Shown: one piece after another, positions 54,708 through 63,613 of the stretch | Position numbering within the stretch: the first letter of the stretch is position 1 | Layout of the letters: every line of letters begins with the position of its first letter | Assembly (NCBI RefSeq): GCF_001641615.1 | Contig: NZ_LRRU01000007.1 | Span: forward strand, 124,001 to 188,000 | Origin: Pseudoalteromonas gelatinilytica | Lineage (GTDB): Bacteria > Pseudomonadota > Gammaproteobacteria > Enterobacterales > Alteromonadaceae | Length of the DNA stretch: 64,000 bases | Reading direction: 5' to 3' | The notes under the pieces: model-generated | What the model saw: the letters and a program-made list of their open reading frames with translations, nothing else | What the model was told of the DNA's origin: nothing | Database searches by the model: none | Made by a program: the position numbers and the translations under genes

Positions 54708-55390
54708 GCTAAAAGCTCCGCACTAAATGCAGTGAAATCGTTAATGTATGGGTGAGCGTCGCTGACTGCTTGGCCATCGCGAACAAGGTGTAAAGTGCCA
54801 AGACCAGCAGCTTTGGCAGCATCAAGCTCTGCTTCCACATCACTTAAGAACAGCACTTCTGCAGCTTCAAAAGGCAAGGCTGCAATAATATTCTCATAAG
54901 AGCTCTGCTGTTGTTTTGCGCCAACTTTGGTGTCGAAGTAATCACTAAATAAAGGTCTAACATCACCATAATCAGAAAACTCAAAAATCAGGTGTTGCGC
55001 TTTCACAGAGCCCGAAGAGTAGACATATAAACTTTTACCAGCTTGTTTTTGGGCTTGTAAAAAGTCATAAGCATCAGGGTAAAGGTGGCCAGTAAAATCA
55101 CCATTTTCGTAGCCTGTTTGCCAAATTAACCCTTGTAACTGCTTAAGTGGGGTAATTTTTTGATCCGTTTCAATCCAATGAATTAAATGGCTAATAACCG
55201 TGTCGATATCGGCTTCTGGTTGCTCTATATGTGCCTTAACAGCCTCTATTTGGGCTGCTACTTCTGGGTCACTTTGATGTGACTTCACAAACTCAGGTAA
55301 TTGCCCTGCCGCGTAAGGAAATAATACGTCTTTAACAAAAGAAATGCGGGTAATTGTGCCTTCAATATCGGTTAAAATTGCTTTGATCAT
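54704..55390 (-). CDS. mtnC: Enolase-phosphatase
   Basis: A 228-residue HAD-fold enzyme: the first Asp is in AILTDIEGTITRISFV (about 3-18), the Ser in YVYSSGSVKAQ and the metal-binding Asp in FLSDVEAELDAA. It enolises and dephosphorylates diketomethylthiopentyl-phosphate to acireductone. Its ATG overlaps the mtnB stop as ATGA. Confidence 0.96.
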   Translation of the reverse strand: MIKAILTDIEGTITRISFVKDVLFPYAAGQLPEFVKSHQSDPEVAAQIEAVKAHIEQPEADIDTVISHLIHWIETDQKITPLKQLQGLIWQTGYENGDFTGHLYPDAYDFLQAQKQAGKSLYVYSSGSVKAQHLIFEFSDYGDVRPLFSDYFDTKVGAKQQQSSYENIIAALPFEAAEVLFLSDVEAELDAAKAAGLGTLHLVRDGQAVSDAHPYINDFTAFSAELLA

Positions 55391-56016
55391 GCTTGAACTC
55401 CAGCTTGAATGCCTTCTAGTTTTAAGCGTTCAAGTTCACAGCTAAACAAAAACTCTAAGCCTTCTAAATGACGCTGTACTTCTTTGATATCGCGACCAAC
55501 CACGTATAAACCATGACCACGAATTAATACGGCATGCTCAATAGGGGTGTGAAGATGATGATCACTGACCAATAAACTTAAACGGTCAATGTCTTGGTCA
55601 TTATCAAAAATAGGAATACTTAGCGTATCTAAATGTGACTTAACGCCACTTAAAGATTTTTGCATTTCGTAGCCATGTAAATTGATAGCGTGGCCTTTGA
55701 TCACACGCGATAACACGGTTGCTGCAACAGAATGGGTATGCAAAACAAATTTAGCTGATGGGATCAGCTTATACATATTTAAATGTAGCTCAGTTTCAGC
55801 TGATGGATTACCAGAGCCTTTAGTGCGATTACCTTCATGGTCAAATTCAATAAACGCATGAGTGCCGAGTTGGCCTTTATCGAAGCCACTTGCTGTGACG
55901 ACATAACCGCTTGCAGTGCGGGCTGAAAAGTTACCACCAGTAGCAGGGACCCAGCCACGTTGGCTTACCCATTTACCAGCTTCAATTAGTTCTGAAATAG
56001 CGGTATTGTTATGCAT
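55387..56016 (-). CDS. mtnB: Methylthioribulose-1-phosphate dehydratase
   Basis: A 209-residue class II aldolase-fold enzyme with ATGGNFSAR (about 25-33), Zn-binding HTHS (about 97-100) and the ILRGHGLYV-like RGHGLYVVG block carrying another ligand. It is the first gene of the minus-strand mtnBCD unit, divergent from the aminotransferase gene, with MetJ-box-like repeats between them. Confidence 0.95.
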   Translation of the reverse strand: MHNNTAISELIEAGKWVSQRGWVPATGGNFSARTASGYVVTASGFDKGQLGTHAFIEFDHEGNRTKGSGNPSAETELHLNMYKLIPSAKFVLHTHSVAATVLSRVIKGHAINLHGYEMQKSLSGVKSHLDTLSIPIFDNDQDIDRLSLLVSDHHLHTPIEHAVLIRGHGLYVVGRDIKEVQRHLEGLEFLFSCELERLKLEGIQAGVQA

Positions 56017-56044
56017 ATATTCCTCGACATTCTAAAAGTTATTT

Positions 56045-56060
56045 AGACGGCTATACATCT
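56045..56060. promoter_or_regulatory. Putative MetJ operator (tandem met boxes) for mtnB/aminotransferase
   Basis: AGACGGCT (7 of 8 matches to AGACGTCT) is followed directly by ATACATCT (6 of 8), the same 8-mer as at 50445-50452. It lies 29 bases before the mtnB start and about 56 before the aminotransferase start, so one operator could serve both. Confidence 0.6.
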
Positions 56061-56115
56061 GTTTTAAGCAATGATAGCATCGCTTCGGGCGCAAAACCAT
56101 CTTTAAGGAACCTCT

Positions 56116-57258
56116 GTGTTTGAAAGTAAATTGCCGAATTTAGGCACCAGCATTTTTAGTCAAATGACAGCTCTGGCAAATCAGTATCAAGCTATTAACT
56201 TATCTCAGGGTTTTCCTGAGTTTGATGCACCTGAATTGCTAAAAAAACAACTCAATCATTATGTACTTGAGGGGGTAAATCAATATGCGCCTTCAAGTGG
56301 TATTGCAAAGCTACAACAGCAAATAGCGACTCTGATAGCGAGAAAATACCATAACAACATAAATTACGAGCAACAAGTTACTGTTACATCAGGGGCAACA
56401 GAGGCATTATTTGTAGCGATTCAAGCATTTGTCAAAGAGGGTGACGAAGTGGTGGTGTTTGACCCTGCTTATGACTCTTACCAACCAGCAATTGAGCTTG
56501 CAGGCGGTCGTTCAGTTCATGTCGCTTTGCATGCGCCAGATTATAAAATCGATTGGCAAGCCGTAGCCGATGTCATCACAGACAAAACACGTGTCATCAT
56601 CATCAACACGCCACATAACCCAAGCGGTAAAATCTTTAAAACAGAAGATATTAACGCCCTTAAAGCGCTTGTTGCTGAGCATGATTTATATGTGATCAGT
56701 GATGAAGTGTATGAGCACATTACCTTTGATGGCGCTTTGCATTTAAGTGCGCTGACCGACTCTGAGTTATTTGCACGTAGTTTTGTGATTTCAAGTTTTG
56801 GTAAAACCTTTCACAGCACTGGTTGGAAGATGGGTTACTGTGTAGCACCCGCTCAGCTCATGGTGGAGTTTCGTAAAATTCACCAATATGTGACTTTTTC
56901 AAGCTTTACGCCTGCTCAGCATGCATTAGCCGATATGCTTGAGTTAGAGCCTGATCATGTTGATGAGCTAAGTCATTTTTATCAACAAAAACGTGATTTA
57001 CTCAGCGAAACGTTAGCGCAAAGCCGTTTTAAAATATTACCAAGTGAAGGCACTTACTTCTTACTACTCGATTATAGTGATGTGTCTGATCTTGATGATG
57101 TTGAGTTTTGTCATTGGTTGGTCGAGCAAGCGGGGGTTGCAGCTGTGCCACTCAGTGTGTTTTACAACAGTGCAAGCAGCGATAAAGTGATTCGTTTATG
57201 TTTTGCAAAAAATGATGACACATTAAAACGTGCTGCGGAGATTTTATGTCAACTTTAA
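56116..57258 (+). CDS. Methionine aminotransferase (YbdL/MtnE-type)
   Basis: A 380-residue PLP-dependent class I/II aminotransferase. It starts with GTG, supported by AAGGAACCTCT just upstream. Motifs are INLSQGFPEFDAP (about 27-39), INTPHNPSGKIF and the PLP lysine in SSFGKTFHSTGWKMGY. Close to E. coli YbdL, it would transaminate 4-methylthio-2-oxobutyrate to methionine as the last salvage step, probably with glutamine as donor. It overlaps the omega-amidase gene by 13 bases. Confidence 0.9.
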   Translation: MFESKLPNLGTSIFSQMTALANQYQAINLSQGFPEFDAPELLKKQLNHYVLEGVNQYAPSSGIAKLQQQIATLIARKYHNNINYEQQVTVTSGATEALFVAIQAFVKEGDEVVVFDPAYDSYQPAIELAGGRSVHVALHAPDYKIDWQAVADVITDKTRVIIINTPHNPSGKIFKTEDINALKALVAEHDLYVISDEVYEHITFDGALHLSALTDSELFARSFVISSFGKTFHSTGWKMGYCVAPAQLMVEFRKIHQYVTFSSFTPAQHALADMLELEPDHVDELSHFYQQKRDLLSETLAQSRFKILPSEGTYFLLLDYSDVSDLDDVEFCHWLVEQAGVAAVPLSVFYNSASSDKVIRLCFAKNDDTLKRAAEILCQL

Positions 57259-58019
57259 CCTTGGCTTTAGTGCAGTCATCACTGCATTGGCTTGATAAAA
57301 ACGCTAATCTTACGCATTTTTCTGAGCAGCTTAATAACTTAAACGAGCAGGTCGATTTAATTGTCTTGCCAGAAACGTTTGCCACGGGTTTTGCGATTAA
57401 TCTAGATTGCAGTGAGCCTGAACAAGGCGACGTACTTAGCTGGTTACAAGCCACTGCGAAGCAAAAGAATGCCGTGATTGCTGGTTCTGTTTTAGTTGCA
57501 AAAGGTGACAAAAAGGCCAATCGATTTTATTGGGTTTGGCCAAATGGTGAAGTAAAGTATTACGATAAACGCCATTTATTCTGCTTAGGTAACGAAGGTA
57601 ATTTTGTTGCAGCAGGTACGCAACGCGAGATATTCACAATCAATGATTTTCGCATTTTACCGCAAGTGTGTTACGACCTGCGCTTTCCTGTATTCCAACG
57701 AAACTGCAATGACTACGATGTGATGATCAACGTAGCCAATTGGCCGGCGGCACGTCGCCATGTATGGGATACCCTGTTAAAAGCACGCGCAATGGAAAAC
57801 GTGTGTTATGTCGTGGGCGTCAATCGTATTGGTGCAGATGGTAATGATATTGCTCACAGTGGTGGCACCGCGGTTTATGATTTTAAAGGTGATACTTTGG
57901 CTGCGCTTGAAGATAACCAATCGGGTATCATTATTAAGCGCTTAGAAAAATCACCGTTAGATGACTTTAGAAAGGCTTTTCCTGCTCACTTAGATGCTGA
58001 CCAATTTCAATTACTGTAA
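57246..58019 (+). CDS. Omega-amidase of the nitrilase superfamily (YafV-like)
   Basis: A 257-residue carbon-nitrogen hydrolase with the Glu-Lys-Cys triad: E in LPETFATGF, K in YYDKRHLF and C in LPQVCYDLRFP. Omega-amidases hydrolyse 2-oxoglutaramate, the product formed when glutamine donates the amino group, and so pull the salvage transamination forward. The gene begins inside the aminotransferase gene, which supports this pairing. Confidence 0.9.
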   Translation: MSTLTLALVQSSLHWLDKNANLTHFSEQLNNLNEQVDLIVLPETFATGFAINLDCSEPEQGDVLSWLQATAKQKNAVIAGSVLVAKGDKKANRFYWVWPNGEVKYYDKRHLFCLGNEGNFVAAGTQREIFTINDFRILPQVCYDLRFPVFQRNCNDYDVMINVANWPAARRHVWDTLLKARAMENVCYVVGVNRIGADGNDIAHSGGTAVYDFKGDTLAALEDNQSGIIIKRLEKSPLDDFRKAFPAHLDADQFQLL

Positions 58020-58037
58020 TTGCATTGCATAACTTTA

Positions 58038-58076
58038 AGCTCATGATTAGCCTATTTACAAAACTAATCATGAGCT
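58038..58076. terminator. Perfect 13-bp inverted repeat between convergent genes
   Basis: AGCTCATGATTAG and CTAATCATGAGCT pair perfectly around a 13-base loop, between the omega-amidase gene and the AtoE-type gene. The shape fits a two-way terminator, but there is no T-run on either strand. Confidence 0.55.
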
Positions 58077-58104
58077 CTACTCAATACTTACCTTAATATG
58101 GCTA

Positions 58105-59418
58105 TTAAGGATAAAAGCTCAGCATCACAGATATAAACACGCCAGTGATCACTAGTTGCACTAAGCAAAAGCCCATGATGTCTTTTGCTTTTAAGCCTGC
58201 AATGGCGAGAACAGGGAGTGCCCAGAACGGCTGAATTAGGTTGGTCCAAGCATCACCCCATGCGACAGCCATAGCAACACGTGGCATATCAGCACCAAGT
58301 GATTGTGCTGCGGGAATGACAATTGGCGCTTGCACTGCCCACTGACCGCCGCCTGATGGCACAAAGATATTCACAAACCCTGCACTTAAAAAGCTCCAAA
58401 AAGGCAGCGTTTCGGCTGTTGCAATGGCAATAAATCCTTCAGAGATTTGTTGAGCAAGTCCCGTTTTTACCATGATAGCCATGATCCCTGCATAAAACGG
58501 AAATTGAATCACTATGCCAGCTCCACTGGGAATTGCTTGCTGTAAGCTACTGAGTAAATTATGCGGTGTTTGATGCAGTAAAATTGCGCTAAATAAGAAA
58601 ATCGCGATCACGCTATTTAAATTTAGGCCACCTCCGGTGAGCACAAAATAATAGAATAAATAGCCAAGGCCAACGGCACCTATTCCCATACCTAGCAAAC
58701 GACTATGCTCTATTATTTCGGCAGGGCGGGTAGGTGTTGCTGTTTGCTTAGTTTCATCATCAAGCTTTGCGGGGTCAACATAAACGCTGTCTGTCTCGCT
58801 TGGCAACATATAGCGATTTACAAGCGGCATGATAATAAATAACCCCACAACAATGGCGATATTAAATGCAGAAAAAATTGTCTCCTCGGTGCCTATAATA
58901 CCAATGCTTTGCTGTGCAAAATGGCCATCGGTTGCGATGGTCAGTGGCACTGAACCGGCTAAGCCACCATGCCAAACAATAAAACCTGAATAAGCACTGG
59001 CTACTAACAAACGGTAATCAACGCGGGTTTGTTTCGCAATTGCTTTGGCGAACAAAGCGCCAATCACTAAACCGAAACCCCAATTTAGCCAGCTAGCTAG
59101 CAAAGATACGAGGGTCACGAGAATGATTGCTTTAGCTGGGCTGTTGGCGAGAGTTGCCAATTTGTTGAGTATACTGCGCATAACGGGAGTACTTGCTAGC
59201 ATATAGCCCGTTAGCAGAACCAGCAGCATTTGCATGGCAAATTGTAATAGGTTCCAAAACCCTCCACCCCAAGCGGCAAGTACTTGTGTGGGTGTTGATG
59301 GGGTAAAGAGGCTTGCAACGATGAAGCTCAGTAAGGTGAGCAAAATAACAAATATAAACGGGTCGGGTAGGTAACGCTCAACTAGTTTAGTGAATGGTTT
59401 AGCAACGCGATTTAGCAT
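58105..59418 (-). CDS. atoE: AtoE-type short-chain fatty acid transporter
   Basis: A 437-residue integral membrane protein with about 11 TM segments. YLPDPFIFVILLTLLSFI near the N-terminus, SWLNWGFGLVIGALFAKAIA, and NIFVPSGGGQWAVQAPI near residue 340 are signatures of the short-chain fatty acid/acetoacetate transporter family. Its substrate would feed the same acetoacetyl-CoA route as the CoA-transferase genes at 21247-22625, but the two loci are far apart. A single gene. Confidence 0.9.
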   Translation of the reverse strand: MLNRVAKPFTKLVERYLPDPFIFVILLTLLSFIVASLFTPSTPTQVLAAWGGGFWNLLQFAMQMLLVLLTGYMLASTPVMRSILNKLATLANSPAKAIILVTLVSLLASWLNWGFGLVIGALFAKAIAKQTRVDYRLLVASAYSGFIVWHGGLAGSVPLTIATDGHFAQQSIGIIGTEETIFSAFNIAIVVGLFIIMPLVNRYMLPSETDSVYVDPAKLDDETKQTATPTRPAEIIEHSRLLGMGIGAVGLGYLFYYFVLTGGGLNLNSVIAIFLFSAILLHQTPHNLLSSLQQAIPSGAGIVIQFPFYAGIMAIMVKTGLAQQISEGFIAIATAETLPFWSFLSAGFVNIFVPSGGGQWAVQAPIVIPAAQSLGADMPRVAMAVAWGDAWTNLIQPFWALPVLAIAGLKAKDIMGFCLVQLVITGVFISVMLSFYP

Positions 59419-59447
59419 AGTTTTTATTGTTGTCGTCGAATCGATAA

Positions 59448-59479
59448 TGCCAATAAATCATGAATAACGATGATTGGCA
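59448..59479. repeat. TGCCAAT/ATTGGCA inverted repeat upstream of the AtoE-type gene
   Basis: Perfect 7-base arms (59448-59454 and 59473-59479) separated by 18 bases, 30 bases before the start codon on the minus strand. A possible operator; nothing else supports it. Confidence 0.25.
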
Positions 59480-59532
59480 AATTGCGACGCCGTTGCTTTA
59501 GCGTATGTTTTAAAACTGGATGCTAAAAACGC

Positions 59533-60486
59533 TTACTGTGAATCTTGCTCAAGCACGGCTTTTAAACGGGCTTGAACTTCTTCGACTAACAGTATTGGCT
59601 GGAATTTAGATAAAAACGCATTACAGCCAACCTTCTCGACCAAAGCTTGGTTAAAGCTACCACTCAAGGATGTGTTGAGCACGATATGTAGGTTCTTCAT
59701 GCGGCTGTCGTTGCGAATTTCGTGTGTTAAACGATAACCATCCATTGCGGGCATTTCTGCATCGGTGATCACCATAAGTAATTCTTTTTCAACATCTCTG
59801 CCTTGATCAGCCCAGCTTTTTAGCATTTCGAGTGCTTCAAGTCCGTTACGAGCAGGAATAATCTCGATGCCAAGCTGCGATAAAGTATCGCTTACTTGTT
59901 TACGAGCCGTTGGTGAATCATCAGCATGAAGAATTTTGCGGCCTGCAAATTCGTTTACGATACTCTTATCAAGAATATCTTCAGAAATGTGAACCTCGTA
60001 CTCGACGATTTCGGCAAGTACTTTTTCTACATCGATTATTTCAACCAAATGCTCTTGGCCATCGCGTTTTACTTTTGTTAAGGCTGTGAGGTAGTGATTT
60101 TTACCAATTGCGGTTGGCGGCGGCATAATGTCTGACCAAGTCATATTAATGATCTGATCAACCTTGCCAATTAAAAAGCCTTGTACGGTGCGATTGTATT
60201 CAGTGATGACGAGGTTTGTATCTTCGATGTGCTTCGCTTCAGGCATGTTAATCGCTTTGCGCAAATCAATCACCGGAATTGATTCACCGCGAATATCAAC
60301 CACACCCGACACTTTAGGATGCGCGTGAGGAATTTTGCTAATATGTGGCAGCTTTACCACTTCTTTAACTTTAAACACATTGAGTGCAAATAAGTGACGA
60401 CTGTGTAGGTAAAATAGCAAAAGCTCTAAGCGGTTTTCACCGACCAGTTGCGTACGCTTATCAACAGAAGCAAGAACACCTGACAT
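59533..60486 (-). CDS. cheV: Chemotaxis coupling protein CheV
   Basis: A 317-residue protein: an N-terminal CheW-like domain (about 15-165; KVKEVVKLPHISKIPHAHPK and VVDIRGESIPVIDLR in parts) and a C-terminal receiver domain (about 185-310) with its phosphoacceptor in VITDAEMPAMDGYRL. CheV links chemoreceptors to CheA and helps adaptation. A single gene. Confidence 0.94.
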   Translation of the reverse strand: MSGVLASVDKRTQLVGENRLELLLFYLHSRHLFALNVFKVKEVVKLPHISKIPHAHPKVSGVVDIRGESIPVIDLRKAINMPEAKHIEDTNLVITEYNRTVQGFLIGKVDQIINMTWSDIMPPPTAIGKNHYLTALTKVKRDGQEHLVEIIDVEKVLAEIVEYEVHISEDILDKSIVNEFAGRKILHADDSPTARKQVSDTLSQLGIEIIPARNGLEALEMLKSWADQGRDVEKELLMVITDAEMPAMDGYRLTHEIRNDSRMKNLHIVLNTSLSGSFNQALVEKVGCNAFLSKFQPILLVEEVQARLKAVLEQDSQ

Positions 60487-60631
60487 ATTTCACCCTAAAC
60501 ACCTAATACAGAGATAGTATAGTCTACTATTATTTTTCATCGACATGCATTAGGAATTTTCCATCAGTTGCCAAAGAGCTGGCATTCCAGTACCGTATCG
60601 TTAATTTCTTCCACGATAATTCGCAAGGATC

Positions 60632-61696
60632 ATGCACTATTTATTAAATCGTATAGTGGTACTTATCCGCAGTCATATTGATCAAGTAAGTTGGCAGGCT
60701 GTGGTCGTTACCACGCTTTTGCATATGCTACTTATATGGTGGCTGCTTATGCTTGCAGGAGAGCAAGCTTTAACACCACTAAGTACCTACGTATATTATT
60801 ATGTTGTGACAACATCAACGGTTGGCTATGGCGACTTTAGTGCCAGCACCGAGCTTGGCCGCTGGATTGTTGCATTACTGCAAATACCTTTTGGTTTAGC
60901 ACTATTTGGCGTTCTGTTGGGAAAAACAGGGCAAACAGTAACTTACTTAATCAGGCGCGCTATGACGGGTGATAAAAGCTTCGCACATATAAACAATCAC
61001 ATTATTATTTTTGGTTGGCACGATACTCGAACTAAGAAGATGGTTGACTATATTCTTGCTGATCAAAAACGCTTAGATCGTCGAATTCTATTGGCGGTTA
61101 CTGAACAAATGGAGCACCCATTTTTAACAAATCCAATGGTTGATTTTGCTCGTCTTAGTAGCTTTACCGACCTAGATGAGTTGAAAAGAATCGCGATTGA
61201 ACGCGCTGATAAAATTATCATTGATGGCCAAGATGATGATCAAACGTTCACAACAGCATTGCGTATCAGCAAGTTAGTAAATAAGCATTGTCACATTAGT
61301 GCGCACTTTACTGACGAAACTAAAATCGAAATGCTGCATGAGCACTGTCACAATGTTGAATGTAGCAGTGCTAAATCAGCCGAAATCTTAGTACGTTCAA
61401 TGCAAGATCCAGGTTCAAGCCGGGTGCAAGAAGAGTTGTTATCAACACTTCATGGTGATACTCAGTTTAGTTTACCTATTCCAAAAGGCGTGCAAGCAAT
61501 GGAATTTGGCAAGCTGTTTCATCACTTTAAATACAGCCACGATGCGATATTACTCGGTGTCGCACATAATTTGAGTGCAAAAAATATGGACCTAAACCCG
61601 CCGCTGGATTATGTAGTAAGTGAAGGCGATATTTTGCATTATATTGCTGCAGAACGAGTATTGAGCGATGAAGTTGATTGGTCAGCGTTGGTATGA
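60632..61696 (+). CDS. Two-TM potassium channel with RCK/TrkA-N-like domain
   Basis: A 354-residue protein. Two TM helices (about 22-43 and 84-103) flank a pore helix with the selectivity filter TVGYGDF (about 63-69). A cytoplasmic NAD-binding-like RCK domain follows (INNHIIIFGWHDTRTKKM) and then a beta-rich C-terminal regulatory region. It should be a potassium channel gated by a cytoplasmic ligand, MthK- or Kch-like. The first Gly of the usual GxGxxG in the RCK domain is not kept, so nucleotide binding is uncertain. A small membrane protein gene follows after 6 bases. Confidence 0.88.
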   Translation: MHYLLNRIVVLIRSHIDQVSWQAVVVTTLLHMLLIWWLLMLAGEQALTPLSTYVYYYVVTTSTVGYGDFSASTELGRWIVALLQIPFGLALFGVLLGKTGQTVTYLIRRAMTGDKSFAHINNHIIIFGWHDTRTKKMVDYILADQKRLDRRILLAVTEQMEHPFLTNPMVDFARLSSFTDLDELKRIAIERADKIIIDGQDDDQTFTTALRISKLVNKHCHISAHFTDETKIEMLHEHCHNVECSSAKSAEILVRSMQDPGSSRVQEELLSTLHGDTQFSLPIPKGVQAMEFGKLFHHFKYSHDAILLGVAHNLSAKNMDLNPPLDYVVSEGDILHYIAAERVLSDEVDWSALV

Positions 61697-61702
61697 TGAT
61701 CT

Positions 61703-61915
61703 ATGAATGAAGTTGCGTTTTTAATTATTGTATTGAGTGCCTACATTTTACCTGTGGTCATTGTGCTCAATAGTAAACGCACTCAGGGCCACGAAAAGAA
61801 TGCTTGGTTAATCGGTATCATCTTCTTTTCGTGGTTAGCTTTAGTGATGTACTTAACTATTATCCCCAAACACGGGCGGGTCAAAAAACACCGTAAAGTG
61901 AAACCTAAGAGTTAG
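61703..61915 (+). CDS. Small two-TM membrane protein downstream of the channel
   Basis: A 70-residue protein: two hydrophobic segments (about residues 5-22 and 34-52) with a short charged loop, and a strongly basic tail (KHGRVKKHRKVKPKS). The pattern recalls PLDc_N-like or superinfection-immunity-like small membrane proteins; I cannot assign it firmly. Its tight spacing to the channel gene suggests co-expression. No strong ribosome site is visible, so translational coupling is possible. Confidence 0.6.
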   Translation: MNEVAFLIIVLSAYILPVVIVLNSKRTQGHEKNAWLIGIIFFSWLALVMYLTIIPKHGRVKKHRKVKPKS

Positions 61916-61930
61916 CATCTTTTACTCATT

Positions 61931-61952
61931 GCAGCTTACAGCGTTAAGCTGC
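61931..61952. terminator. Hairpin between convergent genes
   Basis: GCAGCTTA and TAAGCTGC pair around a 6-base loop between the small membrane protein gene and the hydrolase-like gene. No strong T-run. Confidence 0.5.
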
Positions 61953-61955
61953 TAA

Positions 61956-62987
61956 TTACTTCAATTGCTTTAGTTTATGCTCAATCAAAGGATCATCTGG
62001 CGATAGCTGCTGCGCGACTTCTAAAATTTTAATGGCATCTTTGGGGTGCGCATCCTGATGTTTGATGGCCACATCAATCAGTGGCTGCACATCGATCGCA
62101 TCTTTTTGCTCTTGCAGATGCTCCGCTTTTTCTTCAGTTAAAATAGTGTGGGCGGTGCTCAGTAGCGCTAAGCGATGTGGCGATGTTTTGTTGGCCTTAT
62201 TGAGTCGACGGTAATAGTCTTCTTTAAATCGTAGCGTTTTTGTTTGTTGGCGGAATTGTGCAATATCGACTTGCTGGTGGCGAATAAAATCAACGGCCAC
62301 ATCTTTATAAAAACCAAACTTATTGAGGTATGTTGCATGAACACTATGGCCCATACCAAACACCCGTAAATGGGTGAGTTTTGGGTAGCGTTTTGCATGA
62401 GCTCGGTCAATGCGATTGGTCGGGTCGTAAATAATATAACCCTTTGCTTGGCCTAAATCTAAATCGTGATAGTCGCCATTCCAATCGAACTTTTGCGCGA
62501 TATCTGTGCTAGAACGGTCATCCCACGGCGCTTTGTCTTTATTTTTTGTGCTGACAGGGTGAAATAATAAGACCTTATCAAGCTTCAACAAATTGGCAAA
62601 GGCTCCTACAGCAAAGCCACCGCGGCTCAAACCATATCCTAAGCGCTCTTTAAATCCACCAATCAGCGGCGCTAATTGCTCAATAAAAAATAATAAGTTG
62701 CGGTGTCTAAACCAGTTACTAATACCTAAATGCTGAAAGGCAATCACATTCACATCTTGTTTTTTCGCGAGCTTATAAGCCCAAGGCGAAAAATCATCTG
62801 TGAGATCATGTTCTTGGTAGTTGGTTCCGGCAGGTGAGAAGGTAAATAGCAGAGGCTTATTGGCATCGATGATATGGTATTTCACATACACATCACCAAG
62901 TAAATCACCGCCTGTAAAGGGGACTTGGCTTTGTTGTGCATCGCGGGGCAGGTTGATCCATTCATCTAACCAATATAATAATTTCAT
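61956..62987 (-). CDS. Alpha/beta-hydrolase-like protein with helical C-terminus
   Basis: A 343-residue cytoplasmic protein. I chose the ATG at 62987, with GGGGGA just upstream; a 20-codon extension has no coding character. The N-terminal about 215 residues look like an alpha/beta hydrolase: nucleophile elbow YGLSRGG and a late His in GMGHSVHATYLNKFG. The C-terminal part is helical with one TPR-like unit (HPKDAIKILEVAQQLSPDDP). No named family is recognised and the substrate is unknown. Confidence 0.7.
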   Translation of the reverse strand: MKLLYWLDEWINLPRDAQQSQVPFTGGDLLGDVYVKYHIIDANKPLLFTFSPAGTNYQEHDLTDDFSPWAYKLAKKQDVNVIAFQHLGISNWFRHRNLLFFIEQLAPLIGGFKERLGYGLSRGGFAVGAFANLLKLDKVLLFHPVSTKNKDKAPWDDRSSTDIAQKFDWNGDYHDLDLGQAKGYIIYDPTNRIDRAHAKRYPKLTHLRVFGMGHSVHATYLNKFGFYKDVAVDFIRHQQVDIAQFRQQTKTLRFKEDYYRRLNKANKTSPHRLALLSTAHTILTEEKAEHLQEQKDAIDVQPLIDVAIKHQDAHPKDAIKILEVAQQLSPDDPLIEHKLKQLK

Positions 62988-63072
62988 ACATCCCCCACGC
63001 ACCCTCTTAAATAAAGGTGGCGAATTATAGCAAAAATAGCAGCTCATTAAAAATGGCCGCTATTTTATATGC

Positions 63073-63534
63073 TTAGCGCTCGCTCATTGCGATTATCTGT
63101 TGCCAATCATGTTCCGTTACAGGCATTACAGATAGCCGACCGCCTTTTTTAAGGGCAATTTCGGTGATTGCATCATTGGCTTTAATTGCTTGCAGGCTAA
63201 CTAGTTTTTTCAGGTGTGATTGATAGGTTACATCAACGACAAACCAGCGCGGGTTATCAGCGGTTGCTTTGGCATCGTAGTAATCGCTGTTTAAATCAAA
63301 TTGTGTTGGGTCGGCATAAGCTTCTCGGCTGACCGTGGCTATTCCTGCTACCCCTACTTGCTTACAACTTGAATGATAAATCATCACCAAGTCGCCTTGT
63401 TTAAAGCCATCGCGTAGAAAGTTTCGGGCTTGATAATTACGCACGCCATCCCACATAGAGGTTTGCTCGGGAGCGTTTTTTAGATCATCAATTGAAAATG
63501 CATCGGGTTCTGTTTTTAAAAGCCAATAAGCCAT
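63073..63534 (-). CDS. EVE-domain protein
   Basis: A 153-residue protein that is a single EVE domain: YWLLKTEPDAFSIDDL at the N-terminus, WDGVRNYQARNFLRD, GDLVMIYHSSC and WFVVDV are family signatures. EVE belongs to the PUA superfamily and is thought to bind modified bases in DNA or RNA; the cellular role in bacteria is unclear. It is divergent from tesB. Confidence 0.92.
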   Translation of the reverse strand: MAYWLLKTEPDAFSIDDLKNAPEQTSMWDGVRNYQARNFLRDGFKQGDLVMIYHSSCKQVGVAGIATVSREAYADPTQFDLNSDYYDAKATADNPRWFVVDVTYQSHLKKLVSLQAIKANDAITEIALKKGGRLSVMPVTEHDWQQIIAMSER

Positions 63535-63613
63535 AATGAGGTGCTCTTACAAAGATTTACTTCCAATTAGTCTATAGTATCATTAAACGCTTGTCGGGAT
63601 TGAGGATAAATAA

